Source of the DNA: an uncultured Alistipes sp.
GTDB taxonomy: Bacteria; Bacteroidota; Bacteroidia; Bacteroidales; Rikenellaceae
DNA: 26,066 bases
Reading direction: 5' to 3'
NCBI GenBank assembly: GCA_937895825.1
Contig: CALBKP010000046.1
Coordinates: 1-26,066, forward strand
A model generated the notes under the pieces. It ran no database searches. It was given only the letters and a program-made list of their open reading frames with translations, and was not told the origin of the DNA. Below, in pieces: positions 1-8,141 of this stretch; position 1 is the first letter of the stretch, and each line of letters opens with the position of its first letter. Position numbers and translations under genes: made by a program.

Positions 1-1
1 C

Positions 2-397
2 GTTTCCGGTTCGGGTAACATCATGGCCGGAGGAAAGGTTATAACTCTCGACGCATTGAAGGACAAGGCGAAGGAGTTTATCCTCAATCCGTACGATGAC
101 CCCAATCTCCCCGAAAAGGAGGTTAAGGAACTCGAGATGCCGGATGGCTCGAAGTGGGCATACCCGATTAGCCAGGGTGTGATTTCGCTTCAAAACACCC
201 GTGAGACGGACTATGAGGTTTATATCCGAGTTCAGAATGAACTTACCCGCGCCTTCAACGAAGTTCGTGATGAGGTTGCAAAGATGAAGTTCGGCAAGAA
301 GTTCGCCGACCTCGAAAAAGAGCAGAGTTCAGTAATCACCAAGGCGATTCCTTTGAAGATTTCGGAGGCAGAGCCGCGTAACATGACAAAGAAGTAA
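2..397 (+). CDS. exbD: ExbD/TolR-family biopolymer transporter, C-terminal part (5' end cut by window)
   Basis: Inner-membrane proton-channel subunit that with ExbB/TolQ would energise TonB-type outer-membrane transport. The reading frame is open to the left window edge (residues VSGSGNI precede the first Met at 23), so the N-terminal transmembrane helix lies outside. What remains is the periplasmic domain, with family-typical stretches: ITLDALKDKAKEFILNP, QGVISLQNTRETDYEVYI, VQNELTRAFNEVRDEVAKMK and a C-terminal KAIPLKISEAEPRN. This long, insert-bearing ExbD form is typical of Bacteroidota. The stop is followed after one base by the next exbD, so the two are co-transcribed, probably with an exbB upstream. 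Family assignment rests on recalled similarity to Bacteroidota ExbD proteins; the transported substrate cannot be read from the sequence. Confidence 0.88.
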   Translation, partial: VSGSGNIMAGGKVITLDALKDKAKEFILNPYDDPNLPEKEVKELEMPDGSKWAYPISQGVISLQNTRETDYEVYIRVQNELTRAFNEVRDEVAKMKFGKKFADLEKEQSSVITKAIPLKISEAEPRNMTKK

Positions 398-398
398 T

Positions 399-872
399 AT
401 GGCAGTAATGAAGAAAAAGGGCGACCGCGAGGTCCCTGCAATGTCGACGACATCGCTCCCTGACGTAGTATACATCATCCTCTTCTTCTTTATGCTCTCG
501 ACTTCGATGCGTGATCAGGAGTTGCTCGTACACTACAAGGTGCCCGAGGCAACCGAGGTGCAGAAACTGGAGAAGAAATCATTGGTAAGTTACATCCACA
601 TCGGTCAGCCGGTGCTCGCAATGCAGGCAAAGTTTGGTACTGCACCGCGTATCCAGTTGAACGATTCGTACAAGAACACGAAGGATATTCTCGATTTCGT
701 AGCCGCTGAGCGCGATAAGCTCAACGAGGCCGACCGTGCCGCCATGACGGTATGTCTGAAGGCCGACGGTCAGACGAAGATGGGTATCGTAACCGACGTA
801 AAGCAGGAGCTTCGCCGTGCAAATGCACTGAAGATCAACTACGCTGCGTCGAAGTCGCTCGGCTACTATTAG
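399..872 (+). CDS. exbD: ExbD/TolR-family biopolymer transporter (second, adjacent copy)
   Basis: A 157-residue single-pass inner-membrane protein. After a short basic N-terminus comes one transmembrane helix (about residues 21-40) that carries the conserved proton-path aspartate in LPDVVYIILFFFM, then a periplasmic domain ending in the family pattern MGIVTDVKQELRRANALKINY. It pairs with the upstream ExbD, from which it is separated by one base; two different ExbD subunits side by side after an ExbB is a common Bacteroidota arrangement. The start at 399 gives MAVMKKKG; the ATG at 408 is an alternative with nearly the same protein. A strong hairpin terminator lies 28 bases past the stop, closing the operon. 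No key residue seems missing. Confidence 0.92.
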   Translation: MAVMKKKGDREVPAMSTTSLPDVVYIILFFFMLSTSMRDQELLVHYKVPEATEVQKLEKKSLVSYIHIGQPVLAMQAKFGTAPRIQLNDSYKNTKDILDFVAAERDKLNEADRAAMTVCLKADGQTKMGIVTDVKQELRRANALKINYAASKSLGYY

Positions 873-899
873 TAGCAGGGTGCGATTCGTTCGCAAAAG

Positions 900-930
900 A
901 AAAGACCTCCGAATTTCGGAGGTCTTTTTT
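900..930 (+). terminator. Rho-independent terminator after the exbD pair, probably bidirectional
   Basis: A perfect 13-bp stem (900-912 with 916-928) around a 3-base loop, followed by a run of T to 930. It lies 28 bases past the exbD stop. Read on the minus strand the stem is also followed by a T-rich stretch, so it could stop transcripts coming from rnhB as well. Confidence 0.9.
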
Positions 931-992
931 GTAGTGGAGAGAGGCAAGAGCGAAGAGGAGTGAAGAGATAAAGAGATTAAAGAGTTTAACGA

Positions 993-1100
993 TATTAATG
1001 AAGAGCGTCATTCTGAGGGCTTGCCCGAAGAATCTCTATGCAAGCAGAGTGCCACAATAGAGATCCTTCGCCAAAGGCTCAGGATGATGCTCTTTTAATA
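993..1100. repeat. Imperfect inverted-repeat intergenic element (MITE/REP-like)
   Basis: The left arm, about 993-1036, contains GTCATTCTGAGGGCTTG and GAAGAATCTCT. The right arm, about 1059-1100, is its imperfect reverse complement and contains AGAGATCCTTCG and GGCTCAGGATGATGCTC. The core GAGC-CATTCTGAG-GAAGAATCTCT type resembles short palindromic elements scattered between genes in many Bacteroidota (recalled, not searched). The flanks extend the symmetry loosely: 936-990 is rich in GAGA purines and 1104-1169 is the matching pyrimidine-rich stretch, reaching the rnhB stop. The element sits between two convergent genes, where insertion would do little harm. No ORF inside it looks real. Confidence 0.65.
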
Positions 1101-1169
1101 GGTCGGCTCTTGTTCTCTCAAAAACTTTTCTCTAAAAACTCTCGCCTCTTTGCTCTCTCCTCTTTCCTC

Positions 1170-1766
1170 TTAAAAAAGTTCCAGTTGCCCGATCGTGTGG
1201 TTAAACGAAAGGCGATGGTGGGGCGTGAGGCCGTGCTCACGGATTGCCAGGCGATGGTCGCGCGTGGGGTATCCCTTGTTCTTCTGCCACCCATACATCG
1301 GGTACTCCTCGGCAATGCGGTACATGTACTCGTCACGGTGGGTCTTGGCCAAGACCGAGGCGGCGGCGATGTCGGCAAAGCGGCCGTCGCCCTTCACGAA
1401 GCATTGGAACGGCAGGTCGAACATCGAGCGGAAACGGTTGCCGTCGATGGCTAAGAATTGGGGGCGCGGGTCGAGCCGATTGGCCGCCAGGTTCATCCCC
1501 TCGATCGAGGCGTTGAGAATGTTGATGCGGTCGATGCGCTCAGCCGTCACCTCCTCCACGCGCCAAGCTATGGCCTCGCGCTCGATGATATGGCGTAACT
1601 CGTTGCGCCTACGCTCGGTCATCTGTTTCGAGTCGTTGAGTAGCGGGTGGTGAAAGTCGTGCGGTAGAATCACGGCGGCAGCGAATACCGAGCCTGCAAG
1701 ACAGCCGCGTCCCGCCTCATCGCAGCCCGCCTCGATTAACTCTCTCTGAAAGCAACACTCCAACAT
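1170..1766 (-). CDS. rnhB: Ribonuclease HII
   Basis: Endonuclease that cleaves the RNA strand of RNA-DNA hybrids and nicks at single ribonucleotides left in DNA. The 198-residue length is normal for the family. The signature CDEAGRGCLAGSVFAAAV gives catalytic Asp16 and Glu17; LNDSKQMT follows, then a third acidic site in LAIDGN, and KGDGRFADIAAASVLAKTHRD supplies the last metal ligand and the conserved SVLAK block. The C-terminal GYPTRDHRLAIREHGLTPHHR is also typical. It begins 12 bases after the stop of the upstream phosphatase gene, so the two are probably co-transcribed from the promoter near 3280. The stop abuts the inverted-repeat element downstream. Confidence 0.96.
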   Translation of the reverse strand: MLECCFQRELIEAGCDEAGRGCLAGSVFAAAVILPHDFHHPLLNDSKQMTERRRNELRHIIEREAIAWRVEEVTAERIDRINILNASIEGMNLAANRLDPRPQFLAIDGNRFRSMFDLPFQCFVKGDGRFADIAAASVLAKTHRDEYMYRIAEEYPMYGWQKNKGYPTRDHRLAIREHGLTPHHRLSFNHTIGQLELF

Positions 1767-1778
1767 ACAGCCTCCGAT

Positions 1779-3251
1779 TTATTGAAGTTCTGCAGCACGC
1801 ACCTCGTGCTGGCGGGTGATGTTATCGGGGGTATAACCCTCCTTGGCGAATGTGCGAATGTAGCGTAACATCGCCTTGCGTACGGTCGTGCCCGTGTCGT
1901 GGAGCTGAGCCTCGACGATGGCCTTGTCTATGTAGTTTTCAACCACGTAGTTACATAAAGCCACGCGGTAGCTGCGAGGTTCGAGATTATGCTTGAGGTA
2001 GAGTGCGTCGGGACGCTCCTCGGGCTCATCCTCAAGGACGATGGTGTACTCCATGTCGGAGCGGAAGTATGGGTAGTGTGACTCCTTGTCGACATTTTCG
2101 GGGGTGCCGTTATTGTACTTCGTGAGGATAAACTCCTCGATCTGTTGTGCCGTGAGCTCACCCACGTATATTGTCGATACGAAGGGGTCGTTGTTAAGTA
2201 TGTCCACGCGCTTAAGTTCGCCTTCGGCAAAGCCATCAAGGCGCACGCCGCCATAGTGGTAGAAGGTAATCTCTGGCACAAAACCATCAGTATAGGGGTA
2301 TGTTGCCAGAGCTTGTATAGTGAAATTAGAGACACCCTCTTTTGTTGCGGGACTTGTCACCATGGCCTCCACGGTGTTAAGCTCCAGGTCGCTTGCCTTT
2401 ATCTCCTCGACCAAGGCACTTATGCGCTCGTTGTCGCTGACCTCGGCGGTCTTAATCTGCTCGTAACTAACATTCACGATTACACCGTCACTTACCGTTA
2501 GGTCGGCAATGGTTATATAACGTATGTTTTTGTTATTCTGCGATATATGTGTGTCGGCAACAGTGTCATTGAATATGTCGTGGCTATGGCCACCAGCTAT
2601 CCAGTCGTATGTCGAGGTGCTCTCGGCAAGGCGTATGTCGCGCTCAAGGCCCATGTGTGATAGGAGCACCGTGAAGTCACTATTGGGGAGTGCCGAGATG
2701 TTGCTTGCACTCTCCACGTCGGGGGTGAATCTAAAGTCGACGTATGAGCTCTCGCCGCCTAAGGGTCGACCATCCTGGTCGGTATCCACCACGCCCACAA
2801 AGCATATCTCTATGCCCGCCACCGAGATTGTTGTCCAGGGTTTAATCTTGGACTCACCGACAATGTCCTCCAAATTGCAACATACCCATTCGAAATCCGA
2901 GGCATCGACCATGGCAGTCAATGCATTACGCCCTTTGTCGAACTCGTGGTTGCCGAGTGTTACAACATCGTAGCCCACATCGTTCATAAGCTCGATGATG
3001 GGCACTCCAGGGTGTATGGCATCATCGACATAGGCATTACCCGTGACACGGTCGCCCGAGTCCACAAGGATAACTTCGCCCTTTGACTCATACTCCTCGA
3101 CTACAGCCGCGAGCTTGGACATAGCCTCAATTGTGGCGTGTACGTCGTTTGTCGAGATGATGTATATGTGTTTGGTGTCATTGCCGTTGTTGCACCCCAT
3201 GCCGAGTAGCATAAGGGACAAGATTGAGATAAAAAATGTAAATTTTTGCAT
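1779..3251 (-). CDS. Bifunctional metallophosphatase / 5'-nucleotidase, exported
   Basis: A 490-residue UshA-type enzyme expected to hydrolyse extracytoplasmic nucleotides or related phosphoesters. A hydrophobic signal segment ends in LLGMGC (Cys20), a weak lipobox, so it is probably a lipoprotein. The calcineurin-like metal-binding motifs follow in order: NDVHA (Asp36, His38), SGDRVTG (Asp67), LGNHEFDKG (Asn101, His102) and GGHSHD near residue 220. From about residue 310 comes a 5'-nucleotidase C-terminal domain with YHYGGVRLDG and a conserved DPFVSTIYVGELTAQQIEEF block; the usual NGGG-type substrate loop reads HYGG here, so specificity may differ. It is the first gene of a two-gene unit with rnhB and diverges from the nucleoside kinase gene. 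Exact substrate unknown. Confidence 0.85.
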   Translation of the reverse strand: MQKFTFFISILSLMLLGMGCNNGNDTKHIYIISTNDVHATIEAMSKLAAVVEEYESKGEVILVDSGDRVTGNAYVDDAIHPGVPIIELMNDVGYDVVTLGNHEFDKGRNALTAMVDASDFEWVCCNLEDIVGESKIKPWTTISVAGIEICFVGVVDTDQDGRPLGGESSYVDFRFTPDVESASNISALPNSDFTVLLSHMGLERDIRLAESTSTYDWIAGGHSHDIFNDTVADTHISQNNKNIRYITIADLTVSDGVIVNVSYEQIKTAEVSDNERISALVEEIKASDLELNTVEAMVTSPATKEGVSNFTIQALATYPYTDGFVPEITFYHYGGVRLDGFAEGELKRVDILNNDPFVSTIYVGELTAQQIEEFILTKYNNGTPENVDKESHYPYFRSDMEYTIVLEDEPEERPDALYLKHNLEPRSYRVALCNYVVENYIDKAIVEAQLHDTGTTVRKAMLRYIRTFAKEGYTPDNITRQHEVRAAELQ

Positions 3252-3267
3252 AACTTATCGTGTTAAA

Positions 3268-3300
3268 TTGCTTCAAAGTTACAAAAAATTACTATCTTTA
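3268..3300 (+). promoter_or_regulatory. Candidate promoter of the nucleoside kinase gene
   Basis: TTG at 3268-3270 and TATCTTTA at 3293-3300 are spaced by 22 bases, close to the Bacteroidota -33/-7 arrangement. The last base of the -7 box deviates from consensus. It overlaps the opposite-strand box at 3274-3281, so the two divergent promoters share DNA. Confidence 0.5.
3274..3281 (-). promoter_or_regulatory. Candidate -7 box for the phosphatase-rnhB unit
   Basis: On the minus strand the sequence reads TAACTTTG, an exact match to the Bacteroidota -7 consensus TAnnTTTG, 22 bases before the ATG at 3251. I see no good -33 TTTG at the right distance, so the call is tentative. Confidence 0.5.
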
Positions 3301-3330
3301 CGCACTATTAGATTAAAAAAGAGGAAATAG

Positions 3331-5001
3331 ATGGCTCATACGGTGGTATTACATTTGGTAAATAACGGTTCGATTATGAACGTGGAGATGGGCTCTACGC
3401 TTATCGACGTGTTGCAGATAGCGGCCCTTGAGCAGCCCTACCCTGTGCTTGCTGCAAGGGTGAATAACCGATATAAGGAGCTCAACTATCGCATATATAA
3501 GCCCGTTACGGTGGAGTTCTTCGATATGCGCCATTTCGAAGGCTATCGCGTATATCAGCGCACACTCTCGTTCGTGTTGCAGATGGCCTCGTTGGAGCTC
3601 GCCCCCGAGCGTAAACTGCGCATCCGCCACTCGTTGGGTAACGGCTTTTATGCCGAGTATGACGACCGCCAGCCTCTCACGGCGGAGGATGCTACGCTTC
3701 TGAAGCTACGCATGGAGGATATCGTGGCACGCAATATCCCCATCACGCGCGAAAAACGCCTTGCTGAGGAGGTCGCCGAGGAGTACGCAAAGTATGGCTT
3801 CGATGATAGACTGGAGCTACTCAACACACGCCCGCACCTCTACCGTACGGTGAACTACCTCGGCGATATGCCTGGTTACTTCTACGGAGCTCTCGCCCCC
3901 TCGTCAGCCTATGTCCCGCACTTCGATATCAAACCTTACTATAACGGCTTCTATGTGGCACTGCCCGCGCGTACTAATCCCGAGCAGCTTACTACGGCTA
4001 TACACCACGACAAGATGTTCGACATCTTCCATGAGTATCAGCGCTGGATTGACATTATGGGCGTACCCACGATTGGCGACCTCAACCGTCGTGTTATGGA
4101 GGGTGATGCCTCGGAGCTTATCAAGATTGCGGAGGCCTTTCACGAGAATAAGATAGCCACAATTGCCCGCTCTATTGCTGAGGCAAATGGTGAGCGCGGA
4201 GTGCGTATGGCACTGATATCGGGGCCTTCGTCGAGTGGAAAGACAACCTTCTCGAAGCGCCTCGGTGTGCAGCTTCGCGTCTTAGGCCTCGACCCTGTGC
4301 TCATCGCCCTCGACGACTACTTCGTCGACCGCGACAAGACACCGTTAGGTGATGATGGCAAGCCCGACTTTGAGGCATTGGAGGCCATCGACCTTGTAAC
4401 ACTCAACGACCATCTGAAGCGCCTTGCCGCAGGTGAGAGCGTTGAGATTCCGCGCTACGACTTTATCACGGGCAAGCGTCAGTGGCACGATAAGCCGCTG
4501 AAGCTAAGCGACCGCTCGATACTAATCCTTGAGGGTATTCACGCGCTCAATCCACGCCTTACGTCTGGCATTGCCGATGGCCAGAAGTTTAAGATATACA
4601 TATCGTGTTTCACGTCGGTAGCCATGGATAACTTCTCGCGCATACCCACGACGGATAACCGTATGTTGCGCCGTACCATCCGCGATAATGCCACTCGTGG
4701 AAATGACGCCCTCAAGACACTCTCGATGTGGCCCTCGGTGCGCCGTGGCGAAGAGAAGCATATCTTCCCATATCAGGAGAATGCCAACGTTATGTTCAAC
4801 TCGTCGCTCTTCTACGAGATATCGGTACTTCGTGCCATTGCCGAGCCTGTGCTTCGCGAGGTGCCCGACACCGCTCCGGAGTATGCCGAGGCACGACGTA
4901 TGCTAAAGTTCCTCGATAACTTTGTGCCCATAAGCCCCGACGAGATACCGCCTACATCGCTACTTAGGGAGTTTATCGGCGGCAGCTCGTTTAAGTATTA
5001 A
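3331..5001 (+). CDS. Nucleoside (uridine-type) kinase with N-terminal ThrRS-like region
   Basis: A 556-residue cytoplasmic kinase of the uridine kinase/phosphoribulokinase fold, expected to phosphorylate nucleosides in pyrimidine salvage. The kinase domain starts near residue 290: Walker A GPSSSGKTT (Gly298-Thr306), LIALDDYFVDRDKTP (Asp328, Asp329) and LEGIHALNP. The first ~60 residues resemble a TGS/ubiquitin-like fold (LVNNGSIMNVEMGSTLIDVL), and residues ~60-200 resemble the ThrRS editing-domain region. This fusion is usual for the long nucleoside kinases of Bacteroidota and Firmicutes, and is annotated by family resemblance only. An A-rich purine stretch (AAAAAAGAGGAAATAG) precedes the start. 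gcvP follows after 87 bases. Preferred substrate is not visible. Confidence 0.85.
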   Translation: MAHTVVLHLVNNGSIMNVEMGSTLIDVLQIAALEQPYPVLAARVNNRYKELNYRIYKPVTVEFFDMRHFEGYRVYQRTLSFVLQMASLELAPERKLRIRHSLGNGFYAEYDDRQPLTAEDATLLKLRMEDIVARNIPITREKRLAEEVAEEYAKYGFDDRLELLNTRPHLYRTVNYLGDMPGYFYGALAPSSAYVPHFDIKPYYNGFYVALPARTNPEQLTTAIHHDKMFDIFHEYQRWIDIMGVPTIGDLNRRVMEGDASELIKIAEAFHENKIATIARSIAEANGERGVRMALISGPSSSGKTTFSKRLGVQLRVLGLDPVLIALDDYFVDRDKTPLGDDGKPDFEALEAIDLVTLNDHLKRLAAGESVEIPRYDFITGKRQWHDKPLKLSDRSILILEGIHALNPRLTSGIADGQKFKIYISCFTSVAMDNFSRIPTTDNRMLRRTIRDNATRGNDALKTLSMWPSVRRGEEKHIFPYQENANVMFNSSLFYEISVLRAIAEPVLREVPDTAPEYAEARRMLKFLDNFVPISPDEIPPTSLLREFIGGSSFKY

Positions 5002-5025
5002 TATGACAATGAGATAAGCAAGCTG

Positions 5026-5040
5026 CTTGATTTAATCAAG
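5026..5040. other. Perfect 15-base palindrome upstream of gcvP
   Basis: CTTGATTTAATCAAG, a 7-bp inverted repeat around one T, sits 48 bases before the gcvP start and 24 bases after the kinase stop. It could be a regulator site or a small 3' hairpin of the kinase transcript; there is no T run to make it a standard terminator. No -7 box is evident between it and gcvP. Confidence 0.35.
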
Positions 5041-5088
5041 TGGTGAAATAATAGAATAAAACCAAAAACAACTAATAAATTAGCACTA

Positions 5089-7923
5089 ATGAAAACCTTT
5101 GACAGCTTTGTAGACCGTCACACCGGTCTAAACTCTAAGGATGATTTGCAGCAGATGCTTGCAACAATCGGCGTAGCTTCAGTTGAGGAGCTCTTGCAGC
5201 AGGTGATCCCGCAGAATATTCGTCTTAAGAAGGATCTTGACCTTCCCGAGGCTATGAGCGAGTATGAGTATGCTGCACATATCGCAGCCCTCGCAGCCAA
5301 GAACCGTACATTGCGTTCGTTTATCGGTATGGGTTACTATCCTAATGTAGTGCCCGCCGTGGTATCGCGTAACGTATTCGAGAATCCCGCATGGTACACG
5401 TCGTACACCCCCTACCAGGCTGAGATCTCGCAGGGTCGTTTGGAGGCATTGCTCAACTACCAGACAGCCATCCTCTCGCTTACAGGCATGGAGGTTGCAA
5501 ACTGCTCACTCCTTGACGAGGCAACAGCTACGGCTGAGGCTATGCTTATGATGTACGCTTTGCGTTCGCGTGAGGCAGTTAAGCAGGGTCGCAACCAGCT
5601 CTTCGTCGACGAGAATATATTCCCTCAGACTCTCGATGTATTGCTCACACGTTCGGAGCCTTTTGGCATCGAGATTATCCGCGACGACTTCGCAACATAC
5701 GAGTTTACTGGCAAGGAGTTCGGTGCTGTTGTGCAGTTCCCCGCAGCTAATGGTGAGGTGCGCGACTATGCAGCTTTCGCAGCTAAGGCTCACGAGACAG
5801 GTGTCCTCGTAACAGCTGTTGCCGACCTTCTCTCATTGGCACTCCTAAAGTCACCCGCAGAGTGGGGAGCAGACATCGCCGTTGGTACAACACAGCGTCT
5901 TGGTTGTCCCATGGGCTTTGGTGGCCCCAGCGCAGGATATATGGCTACGCGCGATGCTTATAAGCGTAACATGCCAGGCCGTATCATTGGCGTATCGGTA
6001 GATCGTTTGGGTAACAAGGCTCTCCGTATGTCACTCCAGATGCGTGAGCAGCACATCAAGCGTGAGCGTGCTACGTCGAACATCTGTACAGCTCAGGCGT
6101 TGATGGCATCAATGGTGGGTTTCTACTGTATATATAATGGTAAGGAGGGTTTGCAGCGTGCGGCTCTTAATGCTCATACTGCAGCCGTTACGGTTAAGGA
6201 GGCTTTGGAGGCTATGGGCTACGTGGTACGCACAAAGGCTACGTTCGACACGTTGGAGGTCGAGGCCGAGGCATCGGTAATCCAGGATGCAGCCCTCGCT
6301 CGCGAGATCAATATGTTCTATCCTGCCGACGACTGCGTGCGTATGTCGTTCGACGAGGTGACAACCGATGCTGAGATTCAGACTATCGTCGAGATCTTTG
6401 CTGAGGCTCGTGGCAAGAAGGCTAAGGCTGTTAAGCGTGTTGAGGCGGCACAGATTGCTGCCGAGGTTAAGCGTGCTACGGACTTCTTCACGGAGAATAT
6501 ATTTAACGCATACCGTACCGAGACAGAGATGATGCGTTATATCAAGCGCCTTGAGCTTCGTGACATCTCGTTGATGAACTCTATGATTTCGCTCGGCTCT
6601 TGTACCATGAAGCTAAATGCTGCACAGCTCATGCAGCCCCTGTCGCTGGCTGGCTTCCAAAATGTTCACCCCTTTGCTCCCGAGGATCAGACAGAGGGTT
6701 ACCGCGAGCTTATCGCTAACCTTGAGAGCTACCTCGCAACAATTACCGGCTTTGCAGGTTGTACACTCCAGCCTAACTCAGGTGCTGCGGGTGAGTACAC
6801 GGGTCTTCTTATCATCCGTGCATACCACCAGAGCCGCGGTCAGGGCTATCGTAACATTATCCTCATCCCCTCGTCGGCACACGGTACCAACCCCGCATCG
6901 GCCGCGATGGCTGGTATGAAGATCGTTATCGTTGCTTGCGATGAGAATGGTAACATTGACGTTGAGGACTTGAAGAAGAAGGCTGAGGAGCATGCATCGG
7001 AGCTCTGTGGTTTGATGGTTACATATCCTTCGACTCACGGTGTGTTCGAGAGCCGTATCCGCGATATCGTTGATGCTGTTCATGATGCTGGTGGTCAGGT
7101 ATATATGGATGGTGCAAATATGAATGCTCAGGTGGGCTTGACTAACCCAGGCTATATCGGTGCCGATGTTTGCCACCTTAACCTCCACAAGACCTTTGCA
7201 ATGCCTCATGGCGGCGGTGGCCCTGGTGTAGGCCCCGTTTGTGTTGCTGAGCACCTTGTTAAGTTCCTGCCTACTCACTCGTTGTCGGAGACTGGTGGCG
7301 AGGAGGGTATCACAGCAGTATCGTCGTCTCCCTGGGGCTCGGCAATGTTGCTCCCCATCACCTACGGCTATATCCGTATGCTCGGCTTCGAGGGCTTGCG
7401 TCGCTCGACAGAGATGGCTATCGTAAATGCTAACTATATGTCATCGGCATTGAAGGATGAGTATCGCACTTACTATTCGGGCGAGACTGGCCGCGTAGGT
7501 CACGAGATGATTCTCGATCTCACACGCTTCAAGCACGACTATAACATCGACTGCGGCGATATTGCTCACCGTCTTATGGACTACGGCTACCACGCACCTA
7601 CGCTCTCATTCCCCGTACACGAGACCTTGATGGTTGAGCCTACGGAGTCGGAGTCTAAGGCCGAGATGGACCGCTTCATCGAGTCGCTCATCAAGATTAA
7701 GCGCGAGTGCGAGGCTGCTGCGGCAAGTGGCAATGCCGACAATGTTGTTGTCAACGCTCCTCACACGGCACGTGAGCTTGCTGGTGAGTGGTCACACCCA
7801 TATAGCCGCGAGGAGGCTGCCTTCCCATTGGATTGGATCGTTGAGGGTAAGTTCTTCCCCTACGTTACCAAGATTGATAATGGCTATGGCGACCGCAACC
7901 TTGTGTGTCGCTGCATGGAGTAA
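5089..7923 (+). CDS. gcvP: Glycine dehydrogenase (aminomethyl-transferring), P-protein of the glycine cleavage system
   Basis: PLP enzyme that decarboxylates glycine and passes the aminomethyl group to the lipoyl H-protein. At 944 residues it is the full-length fused form, carrying both the N-terminal half (RHTG near the start, FIGMGYYPNVVP, YTPYQAEISQGRLEALLNYQ) and the catalytic C-terminal half. The PLP lysine is Lys701 in HLNLHKTFAMPHGGGGPG, preceded by SAHGTNPASAAMAGM and YPSTHGVFE. The codon choice (many GCT, GTT, CGT, AAG) differs from neighbours such as recQ, which suggests high expression. The T- and H-protein genes are not in this window. A strong hairpin terminator follows. I see no glycine riboswitch in the 87-base leader. 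Confidence 0.97.
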   Translation: MKTFDSFVDRHTGLNSKDDLQQMLATIGVASVEELLQQVIPQNIRLKKDLDLPEAMSEYEYAAHIAALAAKNRTLRSFIGMGYYPNVVPAVVSRNVFENPAWYTSYTPYQAEISQGRLEALLNYQTAILSLTGMEVANCSLLDEATATAEAMLMMYALRSREAVKQGRNQLFVDENIFPQTLDVLLTRSEPFGIEIIRDDFATYEFTGKEFGAVVQFPAANGEVRDYAAFAAKAHETGVLVTAVADLLSLALLKSPAEWGADIAVGTTQRLGCPMGFGGPSAGYMATRDAYKRNMPGRIIGVSVDRLGNKALRMSLQMREQHIKRERATSNICTAQALMASMVGFYCIYNGKEGLQRAALNAHTAAVTVKEALEAMGYVVRTKATFDTLEVEAEASVIQDAALAREINMFYPADDCVRMSFDEVTTDAEIQTIVEIFAEARGKKAKAVKRVEAAQIAAEVKRATDFFTENIFNAYRTETEMMRYIKRLELRDISLMNSMISLGSCTMKLNAAQLMQPLSLAGFQNVHPFAPEDQTEGYRELIANLESYLATITGFAGCTLQPNSGAAGEYTGLLIIRAYHQSRGQGYRNIILIPSSAHGTNPASAAMAGMKIVIVACDENGNIDVEDLKKKAEEHASELCGLMVTYPSTHGVFESRIRDIVDAVHDAGGQVYMDGANMNAQVGLTNPGYIGADVCHLNLHKTFAMPHGGGGPGVGPVCVAEHLVKFLPTHSLSETGGEEGITAVSSSPWGSAMLLPITYGYIRMLGFEGLRRSTEMAIVNANYMSSALKDEYRTYYSGETGRVGHEMILDLTRFKHDYNIDCGDIAHRLMDYGYHAPTLSFPVHETLMVEPTESESKAEMDRFIESLIKIKRECEAAAASGNADNVVVNAPHTARELAGEWSHPYSREEAAFPLDWIVEGKFFPYVTKIDNGYGDRNLVCRCME

Positions 7924-7958
7924 TTTAGCGTGATAAGGCAGCATCTACTGCCGCTAAC

Positions 7959-8014
7959 AAAAAGTGCCGTTAATGGGCTGTACGTTTTAGTACTATCCCA
8001 TTGACGGCATTTTT
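7959..8014 (+). terminator. Long-stem terminator after gcvP
   Basis: The arms 7959-7977 and 7997-8014 pair as AAAGTGCCGTTAATGGG with CCCATTGACGGCATTTTT, about 17 bp with few mismatches, around a ~19-base loop and ending in TTTTT. It starts 35 bases past the gcvP stop. A smaller hairpin (GGCAG...CTGCC, 7938-7953) lies just before it. Confidence 0.8.
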
Positions 8015-8107
8015 GCTGAGCGTTGTATCTACTGCCTTCTGACACTAAATTGGTTATGCATTCCATTTCGTACTGCCCTCCACAAAAGCATAAAACGCTC
8101 TTTAGCA

Positions 8108-8137
8108 TTGTCGTTACAACAAAAAGGTTTATCTTTG
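8108..8137 (+). promoter_or_regulatory. Consensus Bacteroidota promoter of recQ
   Basis: TTG at 8108-8110, a 19-base spacer and TATCTTTG at 8130-8137 match the Bacteroidota sigma pattern TTG-N19-TAnnTTTG. The box ends only 4 bases before the GTG at 8142, so transcription would start at or next to the start codon. Confidence 0.7.
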
Positions 8138-8141
8138 TGAT

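Noticed and set aside
1038..1653. Plus-strand ORFs opposite rnhB
   Set aside because: They show no family features and run through the inverted-repeat element and antisense to a well-conserved RNase HII.
5002..5088. Glycine riboswitch before gcvP
   Set aside because: The 87-base leader is too short for the usual riboswitch and shows only one 15-base palindrome.
7934..8141. A small gene between gcvP and recQ
   Set aside because: The minus-strand frame at 7884-8162 runs through the terminator and the recQ promoter and has no recognisable sequence.
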